From contig NZ_JAGQDG010000003.1 in NCBI RefSeq assembly GCF_018069865.1, positions 434,001 to 498,000 of the forward strand: a stretch of 64,000 nt of DNA, read 5' to 3'. The stretch comes from Ideonella paludis (GTDB lineage: Bacteria; Pseudomonadota; Gammaproteobacteria; Burkholderiales; Burkholderiaceae_C). Numbering within the stretch: the stretch's first letter is position 1; every line of letters starts with the position of its first letter. Positions 35,986 to 43,479 of this stretch are shown here, piece by piece. A program made the position numbers and the translations under genes. Below the pieces are notes generated by a model. It searched no databases. It had not been told where the DNA came from and saw only the letters and a list, made by a program, of their open reading frames with translations.

Positions 35986-37860
35986 CTACAGCCCCACTTG
36001 AGCCAGACGCCCCAAGAACTTCTCTGGCGGCATGAAGCCGACGATGCGGGCCTGGGTTTGCTCCTGGCCTTTCGCATCAAAGAGCAACACGGCGGGTGGG
36101 CCAAACAGGGTGAAGTGGCGCAGCAGGGCGCGGTCTGCGGCATCGTTGGCCGTGACATCCGCCTGCAGCAACAAGGCCTTGGCCATGCGCGCCTGCACCT
36201 CGGGCTTGGCAAAGGTCAGGTGCTCCATCTCCTTGCAAGACGTGCACCAGTCCGCGTAGAAGTCCAGGATCACGGCCTGCCCGCGCTGACGGGCTGCATT
36301 CAAGGCCAGATTGAGGGAAGCCACATCCTTGACCCGCTCGAATCGCGGCGCCTCGGGCTGCGCCGCCGTGCCCGCCACGGCTGCGGTGCTGCTGCGCTCT
36401 GCCAGGTGCCGCAGCGGCTGCAAGTAAGCCGTGCCACCCGACAGCGCACCGATCACCAAGCTGGCACCCCAGAGGCCAGCCAGCAAGGCCAAGCCCTTGG
36501 CCAGCACGGTCGCCCGAAAGGCCGCCACAGCACCCACCAACAGGCCTGCGCCCAGCAGCAGCATCACCACGGCCTGCGGCAGCACCGGCGCCACCAGCCA
36601 CAAGGCCACGCCCAAGAGCAGCACGCCAAACACCGTCTTGACCCGCTCCATCCAGGGCCCGGCCCGGGGCAGCAAGGTGCCGGCCGACAAGCCCAGCGCC
36701 AACAAGGGAATGCTCATGCCCATGGCCAGGCTGAACAAAGCCACCGCGCCCAGGGCCGCATCCCGGGTCTGGCCGATGTAGACCAAGGCACCGGCCAAAG
36801 GGGCCGCTACACAAGGCCCGACCATCAGCGCCGACAAGCCGCCCATGGCAAAGACGGCCGCATGCTGCCCACCCGGCAGGCGTGAGGCTGCGCCTTGCAG
36901 CCGGGTTTGCACGGCAGCGGGCATCTGAAACTCCCAGACGCCAAACATCGACAGCGCCAGTGCACTCAGCAGCAAAGCGAATGCCCCCAAGACCCAGGGG
37001 TTCTGCAGTGCGGCCGCCAAGCCCGCACCCGCCAGCCCGGCCGCTACCCCCATCAAGGTGTAGATGCAGGCCATGCCCATGGAATAAGAGAGGGCCAGCA
37101 TGAAACCGCGCGCGCGCGAGACCGTGCCCGTTTGCCCCACGATGATGGACGACAAAATCGGCATCATGGGCAGCACGCAGGGCGTGAAGGACAGGCCGAG
37201 CCCAAAGACGAAGAACAAGCCCACGACCCACAGCCACTGGCCCGAATGCAGAGCGGCGACGATGCCGCTCACATCATCGGCTTGGGTTTCCTTGAGGCTG
37301 GTGCTGCCTTGGGTGCGGGTGCTCGCCTTGTCGGCCGTGGCTGCGGCGACCGGCGCTGCGAGCGCTGTGCTGCTCGGCAAGCTGCTGTCATCTTCTCGCC
37401 ACTGCGCTTGAAGCTCGCCAGACGCCCCCGTGCTGACCCTCAACTCACCGGCTTGAGGGGGGTAGCACAGGCCTTGCTCTGCACAGCCCTGGTAGCGCAC
37501 GGCATAACGTGCGTCCGCCTGGCCTGGTGCGACGGTGAAGCGCAGTGTGGCCTGCTGCTTCCACACCACCATGTCTTTGCCAAAGTTGGGGTCGAACTTG
37601 GTGAGGCCTTCTGGCAGTTGCACGCTGGAGGCGTCCAAGCGCGTGCCTTCCAAACCGCTGATCTCGGTGCGTTCGCGATAGAGGTAGTAGCCCGGAGCGA
37701 TGGCAAAGCTCAGTTGCGCGGTTCGGCCCTCGGTGATGCTGACGCTGGGTTTGAAGGCCTGAGCGGGCTCCAAGAAATTGTCTTCGGCTAACGCAGGGTT
37801 CAGCAGGCTCAGGGCCAACAGGGCGCCGCCCAGGCCGCGGTGAATCGTGAGGTTCATCAT
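35986..37860 (-). CDS. dsbD: Thiol:disulfide interchange protein DsbD
   Basis: 624 residues from MMNLTIHRGL with a Sec signal ending near ALA-ED. All three redox modules are present: N-terminal Ig-like domain with Cys126/Cys132 (YQGCAEQGLCYPP), an eight-helix membrane core with cysteines in SFTPCVLPMMPIL and MVGPCVAAPLAG, and a C-terminal thioredoxin domain with WCTSC. DsbD moves electrons from cytoplasmic thioredoxin to periplasmic partners (isomerases, cytochrome c maturation). It lies one base after apbE on the same strand as TlpA and a cytochrome, so it probably powers that system. Last gene of the run. Confidence 0.95.
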   Translation of the reverse strand: MMNLTIHRGLGGALLALSLLNPALAEDNFLEPAQAFKPSVSITEGRTAQLSFAIAPGYYLYRERTEISGLEGTRLDASSVQLPEGLTKFDPNFGKDMVVWKQQATLRFTVAPGQADARYAVRYQGCAEQGLCYPPQAGELRVSTGASGELQAQWREDDSSLPSSTALAAPVAAATADKASTRTQGSTSLKETQADDVSGIVAALHSGQWLWVVGLFFVFGLGLSFTPCVLPMMPILSSIIVGQTGTVSRARGFMLALSYSMGMACIYTLMGVAAGLAGAGLAAALQNPWVLGAFALLLSALALSMFGVWEFQMPAAVQTRLQGAASRLPGGQHAAVFAMGGLSALMVGPCVAAPLAGALVYIGQTRDAALGAVALFSLAMGMSIPLLALGLSAGTLLPRAGPWMERVKTVFGVLLLGVALWLVAPVLPQAVVMLLLGAGLLVGAVAAFRATVLAKGLALLAGLWGASLVIGALSGGTAYLQPLRHLAERSSTAAVAGTAAQPEAPRFERVKDVASLNLALNAARQRGQAVILDFYADWCTSCKEMEHLTFAKPEVQARMAKALLLQADVTANDAADRALLRHFTLFGPPAVLLFDAKGQEQTQARIVGFMPPEKFLGRLAQVGL

Positions 37861-37861
37861 G

Positions 37862-38833
37862 TCAGTGAGTCCACAAATGGCCATCCATGCGCCCTTGCGC
37901 ATCCACCGCCAAGAAGCGCGCGCCTTGAGCCCGCAGCCAGTCGGCGCCCGCCGCGCCCATCAGCATCGCGCAGGTGCTCAGCGAGCCTGCGGCAATGCAC
38001 AGCGGTGCGACCACGCTGATGGACTGCCAGTGCTGCACGGGCCAGCCGCTCCGAGGGTCGATCAAGTGGCAGTAGCGTTGGCCGTTGACGTCAAAGTAGC
38101 GTTCGTAGTCACCGCTGGTGGCCAGGCCCCCGTCAGTCATCGCAACATGGGCCATCACGGTGTCGGGGGCGCGGGGGTGTTGCAGGCCCATCTGCCAGGG
38201 CCGGCCACTGGGGTGGGGGCCTAGCACCCGTATGTCACCCGCGAGGTTGACATAGCCGCTGTTCACACCATGGCTCAGCAGCACCGCCGCAGCGCGGTCG
38301 GCGGCGTACTCTTTGCCGAAGCCGCCAAAGTCCAACTCCATGCCGGCGTGCTGCAGGTAGATCGACTCCCCGTCCCAGCGCACCTTGTCCCATCCGACAC
38401 AGGGGCGCAGGGCGGCCAACTCTGCCTCGCTGGGCAGGCGGCCTGAGCGAAAGTCCCAGGCCCGTCGCCACACGCCGCTGGTGATGTCGAACAGCCCCTG
38501 GCTTTGCTGGAACAGGCGGTCGGCAAAGTGCAGCAGACCGGCGGTTTCGTCGTCCACGCGGATGCCACAGCCCGTGCCCGCTGTGGCGTTGATGCAGGAC
38601 AACACACTGTCGATGCGGTAGCGGGAGTACTGCCGCTCAATGCGCAGGATCTCGGCCTGCGCGGCCTCCACGGCCTCGAGCAAGAGGGCTTGGCTGTGCC
38701 CGGTGAGGCGCAGCTCAGCCTCACCGCCCAGGGCCACAAAGCTGAAGCCGAGGTCATGCTCGGTGGGCTCCGCCGCTTCAGGCGGCGCCCAGGCCAGACC
38801 ACGCTGTTGAGGTGCAGACGAGAGCATGGCCAT
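37862..38833 (-). CDS. apbE: ApbE-family FAD:protein FMN transferase-like protein
   Basis: 323 residues from MAMLSSAPQQ (a start two codons later is also possible). ApbE landmarks: DFGGFGKEYAADRA, SGYVNLAGDIRVLG, GGLATSGDYERYF and HLIDPRSGWPV. The family transfers FMN from FAD to a Thr or Ser of extracytoplasmic proteins. Two oddities: there is no recognisable signal peptide or lipobox, and the usual A-D-A-L-S-T metal motif near the C-terminus reads AGSLSTC, with Gly in place of the Asp. It follows the DUF3570 gene by two bases. The activity is therefore likely but not assured. Confidence 0.85.
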   Translation of the reverse strand: MAMLSSAPQQRGLAWAPPEAAEPTEHDLGFSFVALGGEAELRLTGHSQALLLEAVEAAQAEILRIERQYSRYRIDSVLSCINATAGTGCGIRVDDETAGLLHFADRLFQQSQGLFDITSGVWRRAWDFRSGRLPSEAELAALRPCVGWDKVRWDGESIYLQHAGMELDFGGFGKEYAADRAAAVLLSHGVNSGYVNLAGDIRVLGPHPSGRPWQMGLQHPRAPDTVMAHVAMTDGGLATSGDYERYFDVNGQRYCHLIDPRSGWPVQHWQSISVVAPLCIAAGSLSTCAMLMGAAGADWLRAQGARFLAVDAQGRMDGHLWTH

Positions 38834-38835
38834 CC

Positions 38836-40017
38836 TCAGAATTTGTAGCTGCCACCCAGCATCCAATGCCGGGCCGAGAACGGTGCCAAGCCTGGTGAGC
38901 CCTCACCGCCCACACGCCAGGCGCCACGCTGCTCGTACTGCTCCACGCGCACATCCAGGCTGAGTGCGGGAGAGACCATCCACTCACCCTTCAGTGACAG
39001 CGCCACCGCGCCGAAGCCGGCCAGCCGTTGATCGGCCGAAACCAGCCCGTTGCTGCCCTCTCCGGGCAGAGCCGGCGGAGCGTCGCTACCCGGTCGGGGG
39101 TCCACATAGAACGAGGCCGCGCGCTGGCTGTAAAGCCTCAGGCCAGGCGTGATGGTCCAACGCGACCCTATGCTTTGCACCCAGTGACCCTCCAGCGTGT
39201 GGGCGCGCACGCCAAAGCTGTCGCCATACCAGCGATAGCTCAGTTTCAGCGCCGCATCCCAGGCGTCAATGGCATGGTTCCAGCGCAGCAGTGCGGTGCT
39301 TTGGTGGCGGCTGCGGGGCCGGACATCCGGGAACTTGTAGGGGTCCGAATAAAAGCCCTCACCGCGCCGATGGGTCAGGCTGAACTGCACCAGGTCGCTG
39401 GCGGTCCAAGCCTGGGTCACCGAGGCCATGGTCTCCAGCGTGCGGCGCTTCTCTTGCAGACTGGGCTGGCCCGTGGCCCCGATCTTGTCGCGCGTCCAAC
39501 CCAGGCCCAGTTGATAGCTGCGGTTGTTGTCCTCGGTGCTCCAGCGGTGCTCTACCGACAGGCTGCGCGAGCTGTAGTCATTCTCATCCGACAGCGCGGT
39601 CCCCACGCTCCACGACTGGCGATGGCCATAGTGCGTGATGCGCAGGTCCCCGGCATCGCGGCGCTCGGTCTGGCGGGAGGCGCCAGAGACAGCGCTGTGC
39701 CAGCGCGGCGAGGCACCGGAGACCGTGTCTCTGACCAAACCGGCTTCCAAGCCCCACTGCTCACCCAGCGGGGTGATCAAGCCCAGCGAAGGGGCTCGCA
39801 CATGGGTACGCTCCAGGCCGGGCTGGCGGTCTTGATAGTCCAACAACTTGAAAGACAACTCGGTCTTTTCAGGTGCTTGCTGGGCCATGGCAGGTGCAGC
39901 CAGGCCGGGCAGCAGCAAGGCTGCGGCCAAGACGCTGCTGCAGCTTGTCGCGTCAGTTGCAGCCACAGCCACCTCCGCCCACGCTTTGGCCGCCCGAGGC
40001 GTTCTCTTTGCTGGCAT
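38836..40017 (-). CDS. DUF3570 outer-membrane beta-barrel protein
   Basis: Up to 393 residues. A hydrophobic stretch ending APAMA-QQ at about residue 45 is a signal-peptide core. The rest consists of alternating short amphipathic strands and ends in a terminal phenylalanine (GGSYKF), the BAM recognition signal of outer-membrane barrels; I place it in DUF3570. The ATG at 40017 would overlap the upstream DUF4266 gene by 65 bases; a GTG about 15 codons later would be more conventional but lacks a positive N-region. Function unknown; constantly found with DUF4266 and ApbE to my knowledge, so an outer-membrane partner of the small lipoprotein is likely. Confidence 0.78.
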   Translation of the reverse strand: MPAKRTPRAAKAWAEVAVAATDATSCSSVLAAALLLPGLAAPAMAQQAPEKTELSFKLLDYQDRQPGLERTHVRAPSLGLITPLGEQWGLEAGLVRDTVSGASPRWHSAVSGASRQTERRDAGDLRITHYGHRQSWSVGTALSDENDYSSRSLSVEHRWSTEDNNRSYQLGLGWTRDKIGATGQPSLQEKRRTLETMASVTQAWTASDLVQFSLTHRRGEGFYSDPYKFPDVRPRSRHQSTALLRWNHAIDAWDAALKLSYRWYGDSFGVRAHTLEGHWVQSIGSRWTITPGLRLYSQRAASFYVDPRPGSDAPPALPGEGSNGLVSADQRLAGFGAVALSLKGEWMVSPALSLDVRVEQYEQRGAWRVGGEGSPGLAPFSARHWMLGGSYKF

Positions 40018-40225
40018 AAATGTGCTGGGTGAAGCGCTGCTCCAGCCCGTCGCCGTCCATGCGCATCGCCGGCTTGGCCAGTTGGCCCTTTTCCCAGGCT
40101 GCGGGGGGTGTCATGGCGCAGCCGCCCAAGGTGGACAGCAGCACCAGACTCAGCGCGGCAAAGTGTGCGCCGCAAGACCTGCGGGCTGTTGTACTTGTCA
40201 TGCTCATACTCACTTTAGTTTTCAT
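39953..40225 (-). CDS. DUF4266 small lipoprotein ending CGCN
   Basis: 90 residues. Signal peptide with lipobox LGGC (Cys36), so the mature lipoprotein has only about 55 residues. Conserved features: WEKGQLAKP, then HIYASKE, then a glycine-rich tail GGGGCGCN with Cys87 and Cys89 at the very end. I assign DUF4266 from this pattern. Starts by a four-base overlap with tlpA. A tiny anchored protein with a C-x-C end next to thioredoxin, ApbE and DsbD suggests a redox, metal or modified-peptide role; nothing more can be read. Confidence 0.8.
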   Translation of the reverse strand: MKTKVSMSMTSTTARRSCGAHFAALSLVLLSTLGGCAMTPPAAWEKGQLAKPAMRMDGDGLEQRFTQHIYASKENASGGQSVGGGGCGCN

Positions 40226-40731
40226 GCGAGACCTAGCGCTTGCGCTAAGCGAGTCTCGATCCCAGCGGCGTCACTCTCCTTGAAGCCGGTGTGCCGCCAC
40301 ACCAGCTCCCGTTGGGCGTTCACCAGCATGGAGCTGGGCATGCCCTTGACTTGAAACTCCCGCGCACTGCGGCCCGTGGCGTCAAAGAGCACGGTGAACT
40401 GCGCGGGCATCTCCGCCAAAAAGCGGTCGGCGTCGGCCCGCTTGGCATCCAGGTTCACAGCCACGATGGACAAGCCCTTGTCCTTGAAGCGCTGGTGCAG
40501 CTTGTTCATCCAGGGGAATGACTGTCGGCAGGGGCCGCACCACGAGGCCCAGAAGTCCACATAAGTGAGCTTGGACGTTGGGCTCAGCAGAGGCACCACA
40601 CTGCCGTCCGCTTTGGGCAGGCTGAGGGCCGGAACGGACTCGCCCGCCCAGGCCGGTGTCGCAGCGAGGCCGCCGCCCACCCACAGGGCCAAGCCCTGCA
40701 GGCTCTGGCGCCGCGTGAGGAGGTCGCTCAT
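40222..40731 (-). CDS. TlpA-like periplasmic thioredoxin
   Basis: 169 residues from MSDLLTRRQSLQG. The TRRQSLQ before the hydrophobic core resembles a twin-arginine signal; cleavage is likely after PAWA. The redox domain has YVDFWASWCGPCRQSFP with Cys65 and Cys68, then VNLDAKRADADRFLAEM and the cis-Pro in KGMPSSMLV. TlpA-like proteins reduce periplasmic disulfides, for example apocytochrome c or copper chaperones, and take electrons from DsbD-type proteins. It overlaps both neighbours by four bases, indicating tight stoichiometric coupling. Confidence 0.92.
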   Translation of the reverse strand: MSDLLTRRQSLQGLALWVGGGLAATPAWAGESVPALSLPKADGSVVPLLSPTSKLTYVDFWASWCGPCRQSFPWMNKLHQRFKDKGLSIVAVNLDAKRADADRFLAEMPAQFTVLFDATGRSAREFQVKGMPSSMLVNAQRELVWRHTGFKESDAAGIETRLAQALGLA

Positions 40732-42770
40732 GCCTGACCCCCTTGTGCCTTGCGGCGGTGCCACAGCAGCAGGCCGGCCAGCAGCGTCATGCCCCACAGC
40801 AGCGGGTCGAAGCGGGCCTCTCCACCGCCCACGGTGCAGCCGCCACCCCCTTGGTTGGTGGCCGACTCACGTTGCCCGTTCAGCGTCACTGCGGCTGGGC
40901 TGCCCGCCGCATTGCTGCTGATTTGCAGCGTGCCGCTGGCTTGCTCCGCGTTGCCCGATGCCCAAGTCACTTGCAGTGTGCAGGTGGCTGCGGGCGCCAG
41001 GGTCAGCGGCGCGGCTGCACAGCCATTGCTGCTGCCGGGGCTGACGCTGAAGGCGGCATTGCTGCTGCTGTAGGCACTGATGTTCAGCGCCGCGTTGCCG
41101 CTGTTGCTCAGCGTCACCGTTTGAGCGGCCGAGGTGCCGCCAGTTGCAGGCACGCTGAAGCTCAAGGATGAGGTCGACAACATCAGCTTAGGCGCGGCCG
41201 CCGCCACCCCCGTCCCCCCCAGCGCAATGGTGCCGGGGTTGCTGCCGTTGCTGCTGACGGTCAGCGCGGCATCGCGAGCACCTGCGGCACTGGGTGTGAA
41301 GCTCAGCTTGACCGTGCAAGTGCTGTTGGCCGGCAGCGCCAGGCCTTGCGCACAGGTGGAGCTGGCATCGACGCGGTAGTCGCTGGCATGGGTGCCGCTC
41401 AGGGCCAGGCTGGCCAGTGTGGCATCGCCCGGGCCTTGGTTGCTCAGCGTCAGCGTCTTCATCGCACTGGCCGCGCCGACGGTGGCCTCACCAAAGGCCA
41501 AGCTGGTGGTGGCCGGGCTCCACACCAAGGTCGGTGAGCTCAGCGTGCCCGTGCCGCTCAAGCTCACGCGCTGGGGTGAGCCTGCCGCATCGCTGGTGAC
41601 GGTGATGGCCCCGCTGGCAGCCCCGGCGCCGGTCGGGGTGAAGCTCACTTGCAAGGTACAACTGCCGCCCGCTGGCAAGCTGCTGCCGCAGGCATGGTTG
41701 ACACCAAAGGCCCCGCTGGCGGCAATGCCGGTGATGCTCAGGGCCGCGTTGCCGGTGTTGCTGAGCGTGATGTTGCGATTGGCACTGCTGGTGCCGACGA
41801 CTTGGTTGCCAAAGTCCAGGCTGCTCGGAGAGAGGCTGACCACCGGGGCGGGCGCTTGTTGGCCGTTGCCACTGAGGGCTACGCTGCCGGTGCCGTTACT
41901 GGCGTTGGAGGCAAGCTGCAAGGTGGCGCTGCGGCTGCCCACGGCGCTGGGCCGGAAGGTCAGCTCCACCGTGCAGCTCTGCGCGGGCTGCAAGGCTACG
42001 CTGGTGCTGCAGGTGCCGGCCGTGGTGTAGTCCGCCGCCGCAGCGCCACTCACCGCCAAGCTGCTGAAGCTCAGGGCGGCTGTGCCGGAGTTGCTGGCCG
42101 TGACACTGCGGCTGGCGCTGCTTTGGTTCAAGGTCTGATTGCCAAAGTCCAGGCTGGTGGCATTGAGCGTCAAGGTGGGCACGGCCACGGCTGTCGCGGT
42201 GCCACTCAGGCCCACGCTCACGCCGTCCGGGATGCCGCTGTGCACCAGGCTCAGCGTGCCGCTGCGCTGGCCCGCCTGGGTGGGCTGGAACAGCACATCC
42301 ACCGTGCAAGCACTGTTGGCTGCCAGCGTGCTGCCGCAGGTGCCGCCTTGGCGGGTGAACTCGGCAGAGGTGCTGACGGTGATGTTGCTGAGCGCCACGC
42401 GGCCCGTGCGCACGGTCAAGGTCTGCTTGGCGCTGCTGCTGCCCACCGGTGTGCTGGCAAAGCTCAGTGCGGTGGGCGCGTTCCCCAAGAAGGCAGCGAT
42501 ATCCGCTTGGTCAGCTGCGCTGAGCGTGCTGGAAAACACGCCCATGCCGCCACGGTTGGCAGTGATTGCACTTTGCAGCACCGAAGGCGTGTTGCGCGTG
42601 TTGAGCGAACGGGCATTGGTGGGGGACTCGGCCGGCCCATGGCAGGCCATGCAATTGGTGTCATAGAGCGTGCCGCCCCGCACGGGGTTGGCGGCGGCCC
42701 ACACCGAGGGCACCGTGGACATCAAGCACAGCGCAGCGGCCAGGGGCAAGGGGTTAAGACGAGGCGTCAT
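40728..42770 (-). CDS. c-type cytochrome with choice-of-anchor D repeats and JDVT-CTERM sorting tail
   Basis: 680 residues. Signal peptide to about WA-AA (residue 26). A single class I cytochrome c domain follows: CMACH at residues 40-44 and probable Met76 ligand in NRGGMGVF. Then come five Ig-like 'choice-of-anchor D' repeats starting near residues 100, 205, 315, 415 and 525, each with a [S]LDFG-like strand and a Cys pair. The end has GGGGCTVGGGEARFDP, a hydrophobic helix and HRRK, matching the JDVT-CTERM sorting signal (Cys645). Likely an exported heme protein processed at its tail by the MrtJ-like protease encoded upstream. It overlaps tlpA by four bases. Confidence 0.85.
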   Translation of the reverse strand: MTPRLNPLPLAAALCLMSTVPSVWAAANPVRGGTLYDTNCMACHGPAESPTNARSLNTRNTPSVLQSAITANRGGMGVFSSTLSAADQADIAAFLGNAPTALSFASTPVGSSSAKQTLTVRTGRVALSNITVSTSAEFTRQGGTCGSTLAANSACTVDVLFQPTQAGQRSGTLSLVHSGIPDGVSVGLSGTATAVAVPTLTLNATSLDFGNQTLNQSSASRSVTASNSGTAALSFSSLAVSGAAAADYTTAGTCSTSVALQPAQSCTVELTFRPSAVGSRSATLQLASNASNGTGSVALSGNGQQAPAPVVSLSPSSLDFGNQVVGTSSANRNITLSNTGNAALSITGIAASGAFGVNHACGSSLPAGGSCTLQVSFTPTGAGAASGAITVTSDAAGSPQRVSLSGTGTLSSPTLVWSPATTSLAFGEATVGAASAMKTLTLSNQGPGDATLASLALSGTHASDYRVDASSTCAQGLALPANSTCTVKLSFTPSAAGARDAALTVSSNGSNPGTIALGGTGVAAAAPKLMLSTSSLSFSVPATGGTSAAQTVTLSNSGNAALNISAYSSSNAAFSVSPGSSNGCAAAPLTLAPAATCTLQVTWASGNAEQASGTLQISSNAAGSPAAVTLNGQRESATNQGGGGCTVGGGEARFDPLLWGMTLLAGLLLWHRRKAQGGQA

Positions 42771-42787
42771 GAATCAGTCCTTCGCAG

Positions 42788-43255
42788 TCAAGGGGAGAGA
42801 AGAGGGGAGAGAAGAGGGGAGAGATGAGCGGCCAGGGCCAGGTGCCACAGCAGATTCGCCCCGGCGTGCAGGGCGATGCAGGGCCACAGACGGCCTGTGC
42901 GTTGAAAGACGATGCCAATCACCCAGGCGGGTAGCACGGTGAGCCATGCGGCCGGGTTTGGCTGCAGGGCGGCATGGCACGCTGCAAAGGCCAGTGCCGT
43001 TACGAGGTTGGCCCAATGCCCGGCTAGGCGTTTGCTCAAGGCGGTCTGGAGCCCGCTGCGGAACAGCGTCTCTTCCACCCACGGCCCCAGCAGCACACTG
43101 CGCCACACCACGGCCCAAGGCAGGCACAGCAGCGCTGTCACGGTGCAGACCAGCCACAGCAGGGCCGCGGGCGTGCACCATCCGCCAAGACGGTGGCTGA
43201 GATGCACAGCAAGCAACGGTGAAACAGGCTGGGACGACATGGGTCGTGAACTCAA
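42788..43255 (-). CDS. mrtJ: CPBP-type intramembrane protease, JDVT-CTERM system (MrtJ-like)
   Basis: 155 residues, four or so membrane segments. Glutamic-type (CPBP/Rce1) motifs: EETLFR (Glu61, Glu62, Arg66), FAACH (Phe90...His94) and HAGAN (His130...Asn134). Short members beside JDVT-CTERM proteins are the dedicated sorting proteases (MrtJ), and the next gene 17 bases downstream encodes such a protein. It probably cleaves the tail after the Cys-Thr region so that the substrate can be anchored or released. The C-terminal LSPLLSPLLSP is encoded by a three-fold 12-base DNA repeat. Confidence 0.8.
   Translation of the reverse strand: MSSRPMSSQPVSPLLAVHLSHRLGGWCTPAALLWLVCTVTALLCLPWAVVWRSVLLGPWVEETLFRSGLQTALSKRLAGHWANLVTALAFAACHAALQPNPAAWLTVLPAWVIGIVFQRTGRLWPCIALHAGANLLWHLALAAHLSPLLSPLLSP
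42791..42826 (+). repeat. Three 12-bp tandem repeats at the end of mrtJ
   Basis: Units of AGGGGAGAGAAG at 42791-42802 and 42803-42814 and a third with one change at 42815-42826. The stop codon of mrtJ follows at once, so copy number changes would add or remove four residues (LSPL) without disrupting the frame. Confidence 0.85.
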
Positions 43256-43479
43256 AGCGCAGCGGCCGAGATGGCCTCTGATGTGCTGTCAGTTCCACAC
43301 TTCGCTTGGCAGGTTGCAGGCCGCGCCGAAGATTCGGGAAAGCACCAGGGCTGACGTGCTCCTCTGGTCATCCCAGCGCGGTGCCGTTCATGCGCCTGAA
43401 TCTGCAGTTGATCGGCTCTGAGTAGCTGCTCGTGGCCCATGGCCTTAGCATCTGACTCCTCTCAACAGGAGCCCTTTCG

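Noticed and set aside
36077-37237. 386-codon frame on the minus strand inside dsbD
   Set aside because: Shifted frame of dsbD; composition Gly/Arg/His-rich and no domain, while the dsbD frame has all redox cysteines.
39028-40032. 334-codon + strand frame opposite the DUF3570 gene
   Set aside because: Antisense shadow; the minus strand has a signal peptide, beta pattern and terminal Phe.
41649-42827. 392-codon + strand frame opposite the cytochrome/JDVT gene
   Set aside because: Ala/Gly/His-rich mirror of the repeated Ser/Thr/Ala-rich gene; no start signal.
42774-43298. 174-codon minus frame overlapping mrtJ
   Set aside because: Different frame of the same DNA; only the mrtJ frame has the CPBP motifs and membrane pattern.
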